Source of the DNA: an uncultured Microbacterium sp. | GTDB lineage: Bacteria > Actinomycetota > Actinomycetes > Actinomycetales > Microbacteriaceae | DNA: 64,000 nucleotides | Assembly: GCF_947632095.1 (NCBI RefSeq) | Contig: NZ_CANROA010000002.1 | Location: 62,001-126,000 of the forward strand | Reading direction: 5' to 3' | In this document: piece by piece, positions 50,197 through 60,200 of the stretch | Layout: the number at the start of each line of letters is the position of its first letter | How positions within the stretch are numbered: position 1 is the stretch's first letter | Translations under genes and position numbers: made by a program | Notes under the pieces: model-generated | Databases searched by the model: none | What the model was told of the DNA's origin: nothing | Seen by the model: the letters and a program-made list of their open reading frames with translations, nothing else

Positions 50197-51015
50197 CTAG
50201 CAGCCCTCGAGCGTGCGGCGCATGAACGACTCCTCGTCCGTGGTGACTCCGAGCTCCCACTCGGCGAGCACGCCCACGAAGCCGGCGACGTATTCGCAGT
50301 GCACGGCTTCGGCCGGCGGCATCCACCGGTCCGGCCCTGAATCGCTCTTGGACTGGTTCACCGGGCCCCACACCGCGAGCAGGTTGCCCGGGTCGTTGGC
50401 GAAGGCGCGGCGCTCCTCGAGCGTCCAGTATTCGGCTCCGTGCTTCCACGCCCACGACAGCGGGACGACGTGGTCGATCTGCACCTCGACCGATGTGTCG
50501 ACACCGGAGACGAAGTCGATCGTCTCGCCCGTGTAGGGATCGAGCAGCGTACCGGTGAGCACCTTGCAGCCGTTCGTGTTGTCCTTCACCGTGATGTCGA
50601 TGAGGTCGCGGCCGAGAATGTCGTTGCGGGTGTCGCAGCCGTTGCGGTCCTGGTCGTACCAGGCGTCGCCGAACGCACTGCGCTCGTACTTCGCCGCTGC
50701 GGTGCCCGGCACCGATGGCAGCGCGGCGAGCTGGGCGAGAGCCGTGGCCGCGTCGACCGACGGATCGGCGGATGCTGTCGGCTCGGGCTCCGCGAAGGGC
50801 GATTCGTCCGGCTCGGGCGATGCGCTGAGCGTCGCGGTCGGCACCGGTCTCGGCGCCGCCGGCTCATCGCCGGAGGCGGTGAGTCCCTCCCAGGTCGGAA
50901 CCGCGATGACCGCCACCACGGCGATGATCACGATGAGCGCATTGGCCCACAGCGCACCGGGGAGCTTCTTGCGTCGCGACCGGTAACGGCGCGACCGTGC
51001 TGACGATCGATTCAT
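50197..51015 (-). CDS. Membrane-anchored/secreted HNH endonuclease family protein (DUF1524/GmrSD C-terminal-like)
   Basis: N-terminal TM (ALWANALIVIIAVVAVIAVP), low-complexity linker, then GCDTRNDILGRDL...VEVQIDHVVPLSWAWKHGAEYWTLEERRAFANDPGNLLAVWGPVNQSKSDSGPDRWMPP. Confidence 0.88.
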   Translation of the reverse strand: MNRSSARSRRYRSRRKKLPGALWANALIVIIAVVAVIAVPTWEGLTASGDEPAAPRPVPTATLSASPEPDESPFAEPEPTASADPSVDAATALAQLAALPSVPGTAAAKYERSAFGDAWYDQDRNGCDTRNDILGRDLIDITVKDNTNGCKVLTGTLLDPYTGETIDFVSGVDTSVEVQIDHVVPLSWAWKHGAEYWTLEERRAFANDPGNLLAVWGPVNQSKSDSGPDRWMPPAEAVHCEYVAGFVGVLAEWELGVTTDEESFMRRTLEGC

Positions 51016-51036
51016 GAAGCACTCTTCCTGCCAGCG

Positions 51037-51858
51037 CTACAGCGGATACCGGTGTCGGAAGGGGCTGTCGAATTCGCTGTCTCTGTCCCTCTTCAGAGGA
51101 TACTGCTCCGCGAACACCCGGAAGCCCGCACCGTACTCGTCATCGCGCTGCAGGGCATACGCCTCCTGCCGGGCGGCGTGCTCGATCTCGCCGATGAACA
51201 ACAGGTACTGCACCTGCGCCCACGTCGCCATTCCTTCGTAGACGAGCAGTCGGCGCTCGGGCGTGTACCGCTGCTCGATCTGCCCGGCGTTCCAGTTCAG
51301 GTATTGCCAGATGTGGGTGAGCTCGTGCGCGATCGTCGTCATAGCGGCGAGTCGAGGCGAACCGTTCTCGATGTACAGCGAATACCCGTCCTTCGCCTGC
51401 TTCGCGAAGCCGAGCACCCGCGCGTCGACACCGGGAGTCGCATCGAAGCGCTCCCCCGTCTCGCGGGCGATCTGACGGGCGTTGACCATGCGCACCCGCA
51501 TCGCGACGGAGATCGTGATCCCGAAGACGCTCTCCATGTTGCGCCAGACGCTCTCGAACAATTCCGTGAACTCGTCGCTGGAGCGCAGCACGGTGCGCGA
51601 GCACCGCACGCAACGCTCCCGCCCGTCCTTGAGCCGGTCGTATTCGCCGCCCATGAGCTTGATGAAGCAGAAGTCGCAGTAGTTCGCGTTGAGCGGCTCG
51701 AAGGCGTGCGGTCGCCGTTCGAAGCGTTCAACGGCGGCGCGCGCCCGGCCCAGCTCGCCGTCGGAGAACCCACCCGCTCGCAGGTAGTCTCGCGTGCCGA
51801 TGAGGTCGAGGTTCGCCGCGGCGGGGTGTCCGCCGTAGGCGAGGTAATCACTGTTCAC
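51037..51858 (-). CDS. Zinc metalloprotease-like protein (HELTH) with zinc-ribbon
   Basis: CDFCFIKLMGGEYDRLKDGRERCVRC; MTTIAHELTHIWQYLNWNAGQIEQRYTPERRLLVYEGMATWAQVQYLL. GTG start at 51858 overlaps the upstream gene by 11 bp. Confidence 0.82.
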   Translation of the reverse strand: MNSDYLAYGGHPAAANLDLIGTRDYLRAGGFSDGELGRARAAVERFERRPHAFEPLNANYCDFCFIKLMGGEYDRLKDGRERCVRCSRTVLRSSDEFTELFESVWRNMESVFGITISVAMRVRMVNARQIARETGERFDATPGVDARVLGFAKQAKDGYSLYIENGSPRLAAMTTIAHELTHIWQYLNWNAGQIEQRYTPERRLLVYEGMATWAQVQYLLFIGEIEHAARQEAYALQRDDEYGAGFRVFAEQYPLKRDRDSEFDSPFRHRYPL

Positions 51859-54800
51859 GGGGCGCCTCCGGAGGGGTGATCGCGTCTGCTGCTGCCGGGT
51901 CCGGCTCGGATGCCACCACCGGCCCGCCGACGACATCGACGGCGCCGAGGACGGGATGCCCGCCGAGTTGCTCGGGTGCCCCGGGCTCGACGGCTGACTC
52001 GACCGCAATCGCTGCGGCATCGTCGGATGCTGCCACCGGCGCGGTCCGCCGATGAAACAGCGCGTGCACACGACGCCACGCCCGCCGCCACCAGGACGGG
52101 CGTGCAGGCGGAGCGGCCGGCATCCGCGATTCAGCATCCTGTTCGGCCGCCGCGTGGAGTCGTTGCTCCATCTGCTCCGGCGTCTCACCCGGGAAAGCGA
52201 CCGGCGCCTTCTCGGCGGGCTCTTCTCGTGAAGCATCCGCCGGCGCTGTCACCCACTCGAGATAATCCGAGATGAGCGCGAACAGGCGCCGCCAGTTGCG
52301 TTCGACCGCGACGATCAGCCCCATGTCGATGGGGCTGTCCTCGACGACCAGGATCACATCCTCGCCGTGCTCCGTGTGAACCTCGTCCAGCAACGGACCG
52401 ACGGACTTCTCGGGGTCGTCCGTGAGGGCGACCACATAGGCGTGCGCGTCCGGGAAGATCGTCACGAAGAGCTCGTTCAGCAGCACCGTGAGCGTGCGAC
52501 GGATCGACGAGGAGATGCCCGGCAGGTGGATCTCGAGGTACTCCTTGTTCCGATGGGTGCGCACCGGAAGCCCCGAGACGCGCACCTCCTTGCCCGCGAG
52601 GAGATCCGCTCGCGAGGGCGCCTCGATGTAGCCGTGCGGCTCGACGACGATGTCGGCGAACACCCGGGTCAGGGCGATCTCCCCCATGACCACCTGCGCC
52701 CCGGCGCGCTCCGCGATGCGCCGGCCCGCGAGGGAGAACGTGCGCGTGGGACGGTAAACCCGACGATCCCGGATGTGTTCGGCGGCGCGACGCAGCACGA
52801 CGCCGCTGCGACGCGGATCCGTGCCGATGCTCTGCACCTGGTAGTACTTGCCGGCGTAGGTGATGAACTGCCCCGGCATCACGGTCTGATGCACGAGCCC
52901 GTACAGCACCGAGCCCAGATAGTCGCGCCCCTCGGCTTCGTCCTCGACGAAGAAGTAGGCGGCGTGCAGCGCCTGCACGAGGTCGGTCAGGTCCGCGCTC
53001 GCCTCCAACCGGTAGGCACGGCACCAGATCTCCTGCCCGTCCGGGCCACGACCGGCCGAGACGATCTCCCGCCGGAGATCGAGCTCCGCGATGTCGGCGT
53101 GAACGAACGCCAGTTTCTTGAGGGCGCCGACCGCAGGGACGTCGTCCTCGTCGCTCTCCCCTTCGACGGGCGCGATGATCGGAGGCATCATCCAACCGAT
53201 CAGCTCGAGCTCGCGGGCGAGTTCGCGCTCCGACAGGGGGAAGCGCAGCAGCGTCAGCACCAGCCGCATCATGACGTTGCGCTCGGTTCGAGCGTGATCC
53301 GGCACGATCGACGGCGCGGCCTTCGGGTCAGCGGCGAAGATACTGCTGTTGGCCACCATGTAGTCGCGCAGCAGGTAGTCCTCGCTGATGAGGTTGACGA
53401 ACCCCTCATCGGTCGAACGCGTCGCGAACAGACGGATCGTCTCGTAGACGTTGCGGATCTCGTCCTCGACGATGAGGAAGCGGTTCTCGATCGCCGCGAC
53501 ATCCCACGGATTCGCGTGCGGCGCGATGGATTCGGCGAGCGCGTGCTGCGACACGTCGAGGTCGGCGAAGTCGCTGATCTGCGAGTAGTACTGACCCGCG
53601 ATCCACATCATGTCGTTGACGGGGAAGGCTTCTGCGCCGACCCAGTCGACCGACTGCACCTGGTACTTCAGCGCGACGGCACCGATCTCGGTCCCCATGC
53701 CGAGGTATCGGGTGACGGTGGGCAGCACGCTGCCATGCATGGGCGGCCCTTCGGCGGCCCACACCATCTCCGTGCTGCGGCCCCGCGGGAGCCCCGCGGC
53801 GACGACGTCGGTGAGATCCACCTTGAGCAGGTGCGACAACGCATCGACGAGTCCGTCGTGGTTGCGGTCGAAGGCTGCGTAGACGGGCGGCGCATCGGCT
53901 CCGCACCGCGACAGCACGACGCTGAGCCCGACCTGCCCGGTGGCGAGCAGTCGCGACGGCTCGGCGATGACGATGTAGTGCACGTCGGCGAGGAAGTCCT
54001 CGTTCGCGGCGATCACGTCGAGATCGTGGATGTCGGCGAATCTCAATACACCGACGTCCAGGTCGCTCTCAGGGGTGCGGGTGAGGCGCCCGACCTGCCA
54101 GAGACCGGGAACGCCGGTGATCTCCTCCAGCCCGTTCTCCATCCAGGCGGCCAGGTCATCGGCGATCGCGTCGCGTCCGCAGATGATCAGGCACTTGCGG
54201 AACTGCAGCAGGTGATAGTACGCGGGGAAGGCGAGATAGGCGGTTAGGTCGCCGTAGAACGGATTCCCGATGAGTGTGCTGCGTCCGCGCATGAGATCCG
54301 CCGCGGCGTCGACGAGGTTCGTATCCAGGGGTGCTCCCGAGGCGCGCATCCGTGCGAAATACTCGCCCACGAGCCGATCGATGTCGTCGCTCGAATGGGT
54401 CAGAGCGTCCAGGCGCGCGCCGCTGTTGCCGGCATCCGACGTGGCGAAGTTCATTCCGTCGTCGATCGCGCGCCCGGGGAACGTCTCGGTGAGCACGTCC
54501 CGCAGCCGGGCGTATCCGGTCACCCGGCGCGAGTCGTCCCCCTCGCCCACCACATCGCTGAGGTACTCCTCGCGGGTCTGCCCGTCGACGGCGTAGAAGA
54601 ACTCGCCGATGACGAGAGCGGCGATCACCGGGAACGGAATGGCGGTGAAGCCCGGCCACGTCGGGAACATCACGATGAGAGAGGTGAGCAGCACGGTGAC
54701 GATCACGGAGGCCCAGAAGAGCACCCGCAGGTAGACCCGCAGCATCGTGTTGTGATCGCGCACGAACCAGGCGCCGCGGTCGACGTCGTAGCGGTAGACC

Positions 54801-55168
54801 CCCTCGACCAGCGAGCTGCCGAGGAAGTCGTCGCCCTGGAAGAGGCGGGAGAAGATCCGCAGGAGCACGAGTTTGAGCACGGCGAACACCAGCAGCACGG
54901 CGACGTTCTCGATCACGTACTGCCAGGTGGTCTCATAGAGCCCGCGCAGGAAGGGGATGACGTCGAAGACCGCTCGCAACACGTCATCGATGCTGGTGTT
55001 CAGCGCGTTCAGCGCGATGAGCACCGCGATCGCGTAGACGAGCGCGACGGCAGGCATCGGGAACTGCCGCACCCGCGACCGTCGCGGCATGTTGATCACC
55101 CGCACCAGCAGGAGTGCGGCGATCACCGGAGTGAAGGAGACGATCTGTCTCAGAAGGTCGAGCATCAC
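51848..55168 (-). CDS. Large (1106 aa) membrane protein of unknown function in tubulin-like/vWA operon
   Basis: N-terminal multi-TM region, long cytosolic region (KCLIICGRDAIADDLAAWMENGL...VHYIVIAEPSRLLATGQ...PGQFITYAGKYYQVQSIGTDPRRSGVVLRRAAEHIRDRRVYRPTRTFSL), disordered tail. Confidence 0.85.
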   Translation of the reverse strand: MMLDLLRQIVSFTPVIAALLLVRVINMPRRSRVRQFPMPAVALVYAIAVLIALNALNTSIDDVLRAVFDVIPFLRGLYETTWQYVIENVAVLLVFAVLKLVLLRIFSRLFQGDDFLGSSLVEGVYRYDVDRGAWFVRDHNTMLRVYLRVLFWASVIVTVLLTSLIVMFPTWPGFTAIPFPVIAALVIGEFFYAVDGQTREEYLSDVVGEGDDSRRVTGYARLRDVLTETFPGRAIDDGMNFATSDAGNSGARLDALTHSSDDIDRLVGEYFARMRASGAPLDTNLVDAAADLMRGRSTLIGNPFYGDLTAYLAFPAYYHLLQFRKCLIICGRDAIADDLAAWMENGLEEITGVPGLWQVGRLTRTPESDLDVGVLRFADIHDLDVIAANEDFLADVHYIVIAEPSRLLATGQVGLSVVLSRCGADAPPVYAAFDRNHDGLVDALSHLLKVDLTDVVAAGLPRGRSTEMVWAAEGPPMHGSVLPTVTRYLGMGTEIGAVALKYQVQSVDWVGAEAFPVNDMMWIAGQYYSQISDFADLDVSQHALAESIAPHANPWDVAAIENRFLIVEDEIRNVYETIRLFATRSTDEGFVNLISEDYLLRDYMVANSSIFAADPKAAPSIVPDHARTERNVMMRLVLTLLRFPLSERELARELELIGWMMPPIIAPVEGESDEDDVPAVGALKKLAFVHADIAELDLRREIVSAGRGPDGQEIWCRAYRLEASADLTDLVQALHAAYFFVEDEAEGRDYLGSVLYGLVHQTVMPGQFITYAGKYYQVQSIGTDPRRSGVVLRRAAEHIRDRRVYRPTRTFSLAGRRIAERAGAQVVMGEIALTRVFADIVVEPHGYIEAPSRADLLAGKEVRVSGLPVRTHRNKEYLEIHLPGISSSIRRTLTVLLNELFVTIFPDAHAYVVALTDDPEKSVGPLLDEVHTEHGEDVILVVEDSPIDMGLIVAVERNWRRLFALISDYLEWVTAPADASREEPAEKAPVAFPGETPEQMEQRLHAAAEQDAESRMPAAPPARPSWWRRAWRRVHALFHRRTAPVAASDDAAAIAVESAVEPGAPEQLGGHPVLGAVDVVGGPVVASEPDPAAADAITPPEAPREQ

Positions 55169-57210
55169 AGCCCCTCCGCTTCCGTCGAGGCCGACTCCGA
55201 CCGCTCGAACAGACGGATCCGCTCGAGCGAGAGTCGGGCGACGAAGTCATAGGGGGCGCTCACCCGCTCACCGGACTCGTTGAACGCCGCGGTGCCCGTG
55301 CCCGTCGGGAAGCGGAAGAACGCGTTCACCTGACGGCGGTCCTCGATGTCCATCCCGGAGAAGCCGCCCGGTATCCGGCGGATGCTCAGCGGCTGCCCGA
55401 GAGAAGTGACGATCTTCTTCTCGGCGTCGATCATGGCGACGGCTCGCGAGCGCACCGTGCGATACAGGTCGCGGCGCGTGCGGTTGTGCTGCTGCACCCG
55501 CTCCGCGCCGATCAGCACGGCCCTCGCCTGCATATACGTCGCCAGCTGCGACAGATACTGGCCGAAGACATCGGCGCCGTCATTGACTTCGTTCGCGAAC
55601 GACCTCATACGGGAGTTCACGTCGTTGAGGCGATCGAGCAATCGCCGCCGCATCCATAGCAGCACTCCGAGCCCGGCGCCCGCCACCAGCAGCACGACGC
55701 CCCCCACCACGAATGCGCTCCACGACAGCACCGTCGCGCCACGCGCGCCCGCCTGAAGCAGATAGGGCACGAACGAGATCACCCAGACGGCGAGCACGAG
55801 CAGTGTCGTCCACGACACCATCTGGATCCGCATGCGCTGCGCGAGCAGACGCCGCATCTCGGCGTTCTCGGCGTCGAGCAGCCCGAGCACCCGGGTGCGG
55901 TCGAGGATCTGGGTCGTCGCGGGCACGACGAGATTGCCGACGCGCTTCGACAGCTCGTCCTGGATCTCGTCGCGGTCGATGTCGCTGAGCACATGGTCCT
56001 CGCCGATCAGCTGCTTCAACCGACGCCGGGTGTCATAGACCGCTCGCGCGAGCACCCGGCGCGGGCGACGCAGGAACTGTCCGGCATCCACCTGCAGGGT
56101 GTCGAAATCGGCCGACCACTGCGCCGACTCGTTCGCCGGCCAGTCGGCGACGAGCCCGTACCCGGAAGTGCGCACGCGCAGTTCGCCCCCGCCGACCTTC
56201 TCGAACTGCACCGGCACCTTCTCATCGCGCAGCAGCTCATGCACATCGGTCTCGGGCGGACGGTGCGGCGTATCGATCAGGGAGTCCAGATGCTCGCGCA
56301 GCGCTGTCAACTGCCCCATGTGAGCATTGAGCAGATCGCCCAGCGCCTGCTCGCTGAAATCGACGCCGAGCCGGTAGACGCGTTCCGCCTGGAAGGCGCT
56401 CGGGGGCAGCACGTTCACCGCGACCGTCAGCACCGCGGTCCAGAACCGCAGTTCGTCCTGGTCGTAGCCGGAGTTCTCGGGGTTGAGCAGGTCGTACACC
56501 GCGAACCGGCTCGCCGGCGGATAGTCGTTGCGCTCGACGAAGCGCGATACGTGCTGCTCCGTCTCCGTGCGCCACGCCCGTGCCAGCTGACCGTCATCCG
56601 TCTCATCGATGCGCGCACGGGTCGAGATGAACACGATCTCCGACGGGTGCAGCTCCTTCATGTGGTACTTCTCCCGCAGCATCCGATGCGTCGTCTGCTC
56701 GTCATCCGAGTAGGCGACCTCGCGGTACTCCACACGCACATCCGACTCGGTCTGGCCGAGAGTGCGCAGCATGTCGTGAATCTCGCCGTCGTCCGAATGA
56801 CGCTCGACGCGCACCCCTCCCTCACCGCGATGGCTCACGACAGGTTCGAAGTCGCGCGCCGTCATCGCCGGATACCCCAGCAGCTGATGCGCGATGCGCA
56901 CGAGCGGATGCGGCGAATCGGTGAGATTCAACGGCACCTTCGTGTTATCGACAAAATCGAACGGATTCTCCAGGTCGCGGCGGCCGGGCGCCTCAGCCGA
57001 GGCATGATCGACGACGACCGCGCGCCAGGCCGACTTGCCGCGGATCACATCCGGTAGCCCCGGGAGCGCCTCACGCAGAGTCTCCGCGCGCGACGACTCG
57101 TTCCAGTCGCAGAAGGCGATCTCGCCCGTCTCGAGAAACGGGTCAAAGAACGTCCGCGAGCGGTCGAAGATCCGGCGCGCCGCGCGGCTGAGGAAGATGA
57201 CGGTGAACAT
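55165..57210 (-). CDS. 681-aa membrane protein of unknown function in tubulin-like/vWA operon
   Basis: Soluble N-terminal ~460 aa, two adjacent TM segments (MVSWTTLLVLAVWVISFVPYLLQ; SAFVVGGVVLLVAGAGLGVLLWM), C-terminal coiled-coil-like tail; ATGA overlap with next gene. Confidence 0.85.
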   Translation of the reverse strand: MFTVIFLSRAARRIFDRSRTFFDPFLETGEIAFCDWNESSRAETLREALPGLPDVIRGKSAWRAVVVDHASAEAPGRRDLENPFDFVDNTKVPLNLTDSPHPLVRIAHQLLGYPAMTARDFEPVVSHRGEGGVRVERHSDDGEIHDMLRTLGQTESDVRVEYREVAYSDDEQTTHRMLREKYHMKELHPSEIVFISTRARIDETDDGQLARAWRTETEQHVSRFVERNDYPPASRFAVYDLLNPENSGYDQDELRFWTAVLTVAVNVLPPSAFQAERVYRLGVDFSEQALGDLLNAHMGQLTALREHLDSLIDTPHRPPETDVHELLRDEKVPVQFEKVGGGELRVRTSGYGLVADWPANESAQWSADFDTLQVDAGQFLRRPRRVLARAVYDTRRRLKQLIGEDHVLSDIDRDEIQDELSKRVGNLVVPATTQILDRTRVLGLLDAENAEMRRLLAQRMRIQMVSWTTLLVLAVWVISFVPYLLQAGARGATVLSWSAFVVGGVVLLVAGAGLGVLLWMRRRLLDRLNDVNSRMRSFANEVNDGADVFGQYLSQLATYMQARAVLIGAERVQQHNRTRRDLYRTVRSRAVAMIDAEKKIVTSLGQPLSIRRIPGGFSGMDIEDRRQVNAFFRFPTGTGTAAFNESGERVSAPYDFVARLSLERIRLFERSESASTEAEGL

Positions 57211-57216
57211 GCCGGC

Positions 57217-60200
57217 TCACGCGTCGGCGAGTGACTGGATCAGCTTCTCCACCCGGTTCACCGTCTCCCGCAGGGGAAGCTCGTTGCAGAACTTCCACAG
57301 CGGCCCGAGGATCGAATCCGCCTTGCGGGCGAACGTCGAGTCCTTCGCCCGGTAGCCCGGAAGGTGCGTCTCGAACCGATCGAGCTGGCCATCGAGCACC
57401 TCCCGCAGCACGGGCAGCGCGTCGGCGGCTCCGACGATCGCCTCCACCTCGCTCTGCAGTCGCGCGAGGAAATCGCCGACCATCGCGTAGACCTGCTCGG
57501 AGAAGTAGAGCTCCTTCGGCACCGTCATCGCATAGAAGGCGACGATGTCGAACAGCGTGAACGGGCGCCCCTCGATCCCGGAGTACTCCCGCAGCTCCGG
57601 CAGCGCGATCCCCTCGTCCAGCGCACGCCCGAACGCGGAGTCGCCGAAGCGCGAGACCCGCGACTCGTCCATCAGACGTCGGTTCTGCTCCTCGATCGAG
57701 GTCGTGATCTCCGTCACCGCGACGGGGTTGATCGTCAGGCCGTCGACCACCTCGTAGAAGTGATCGCACGGCGTGCCGTTGGAGACGATGAAATCCTTGT
57801 TGCGAGCATCCGCCGACTTGTACTGGTAGATGCGGTGATCGCCGTGCACCTTCGCCCAGCCGATGCGGTTGTGCACGAGACCCAGCAGCAGCGCGTCGTG
57901 CACGGCGCGCATCTGGTCGGCCTGGTTGCCCTCGTCGAGGTCGGGCAGCTGCGAGATCCAGTGCCAGCGCCGGTCGATGTGCGGCGTGATGACCTTCGTC
58001 GCCTCCACCGACGGCTCGATCTCGTTCACGAGGCTGTAGTACGAGGAGAAGTACTGCCCGGCCGGTCGCTGCTCGGTCGCATGCGCTCGAGCAGGCGAAT
58101 ACTTCGAGAGGTCACGGGCGCGGATGCCGTACATCGCACTGTAGAAGAGGATCTCCTGACGACTGATCTCCGAATCCTTCTCACCGCCGTAGTTGCCGAG
58201 CAGCTCCGAGATCATGCTCTTCCGCTTCGGGTCGAAGTCGCCCTCGAGGTCGGGATTGTAGGCGCACGCCTCGATCGGGTGGCGCTCCTCCCCCAGAGGC
58301 TGCTCGAGGAAGGGCGCCGCGAGCCGCTTGGCCTTCTCGATCTCGCCGCGCACGTAGTGGGCGACGTTGTCGGCCTCGAAGTTGTTCGTCGTGATGCGGT
58401 ACTCCTTCTCGAGCGCCTCGATCACGTCGATGTCGATCTGACTCTCGTAGCGCTGCATGACCTGATCGGTGAAGTAGCCGATCATCGTGACCTGGTAGAG
58501 GTCCTGGAAGAAGTTGCCGTCCTTGCCGTCGGCGAGCATGTGGAAATCGCGCACCTTGCCGTAGATCGCCTCGGCGAGCGCGCTGTCCACGCTCATCACG
58601 CCGCCCGTGTACGGCATCGCGTCGTAGAGGCTGTCCAGGCATTGTGACGAGGCGAGCACGTACCGGGTGGTCGAGCCCTTCAGGTCGTCGTACTTCGTGC
58701 GCTGGATCTCGATGTTCGTCTTCAGGCGCTTGAGGTTGCCGTTGAGCGTCTCGAAGAACGTCTCGAACGATCGCGACATGCCGGTGACGTAGGCGATCGC
58801 CTCCTCGAGGACCTTGGCGTACACGGTCTGGTCGCGCAGATCGCCGACCTTGCGGATGTAGTTCTGCAGCTGATCGGCGAGCTCCTGCAGCGCGGCGCCG
58901 GGCTTGTTGCGCATGCGCTCCATCATCGTGCGCTTGCGGTTGGCGAGATCCTCGACGGTCTCGACGTCCTCCGTGCCCGGGTCGTCGAAGGCGTTGCGCT
59001 CGAAGTTCTCGAAGAACTGCAGGGTGCTCGCCAGCTGCGTCTCGACCTGCTGCTTCTGCGCCTGCAGCTCCTTGAGGGTCTTGTAGAGGAAGTAGCGGGC
59101 CGAGACCGGGTGCACGAAGGTGCCCGAGACCTTCTCACGCAGGTAGGTCTCGAGCTGGTGCACATCGCGTTGCTTGGTGACGCCCTGCCGGTCCGACTGG
59201 AACAGGCTGTAGCCGATGAGCCCCGCGCGCTCGTCAGTGTCGCGCTCGACGATGTCGTGGTACTTCTTCAGCTCGTAGTAGGCGCCGACATAGTCGTCCG
59301 GGTCGGCCGTCTCGCCGAGGGCAGAGACGCGCGCCGAGGCGTTGCGCTTGAGGGTCTCCTGGCTGGGGATCGCTGCGTTCGACAGCACGTGGTTGCGGAG
59401 GGCGCTGAGATATTCCTGCCAGCGGTTGCCGACCACGGAGATGCCGTCCTCGTCGTAGGCGAGGCACTGGCTCTGCACGGATCGGGCGAAGGGGTCCTTG
59501 TTCGTCGCGCTCTCCTCGATCGCGAGCGTGAACTCGGTGGCGATGTCGAGGTCATGGGCGACGTAACCGAGCTCGCGCTGCTTGGCGAGCGCATCGAGGC
59601 GGTCCTTGTACTGGTTGTCGAACTGCAGCCACTGCTCCGACAGCGCGAGATCGGCCCAGCGCAGTCCCACCACGTCGCGCACGTGCGCCCACGGGTAGAC
59701 CAGGCGCGATGCTCCGGCACCGGCGTAGCGGTTTCGGCCGTCGTTTTTGATGACCTCGCGCAGCACGTTGTCCTCGCGCGAGTTCGACTTCTTCGACATC
59801 GGGCCGATCGACTGCGTGTAGATGCAGGTCGCGGCGTGGTCGAGGTAGGTGGCGAACGAATCGAGGCTGCCGCCGCTGGAGTTCTTCGCGTCGAACAGGA
59901 AGCAGAAGTCATACGGCATGGCCGTGATCTCCTCGACGCCGTCGGCGCCGACGCGGGGGAACTCGAATGCGAGGTCGCGGTACTGCGGGGGCAGCGTATT
60001 GTCGCCCTTCATGAGGAACGCGTCGAGTTCGCGCACGGCGGCGTAGGCGTTGACCTGCAGGTTCTGCTGCTCCTCGGTCGCCTTGATCACCGAGTAGAAG
60101 ACGTCGGGCTGCACGAAGAATCCGCGCGTGATGGCCTTGGCCTTGGGGTACTTGGTGCGCAGGTAGTTCGCCAGGTACATCGCGACGGAGAGGATGAGGC

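Noticed and set aside
50197-51015. GmrSD type IV restriction system
   Set aside because: Only a DUF1524-like HNH domain is present, with an N-terminal TM anchor and no DUF262 (GmrS) partner; a secreted nuclease is more likely.
52367-54247. Plus-strand 626-aa ORF opposite the 1106-aa membrane protein
   Set aside because: Antisense shadow; the minus-strand gene has TM segments, overlap coupling and coherent composition.
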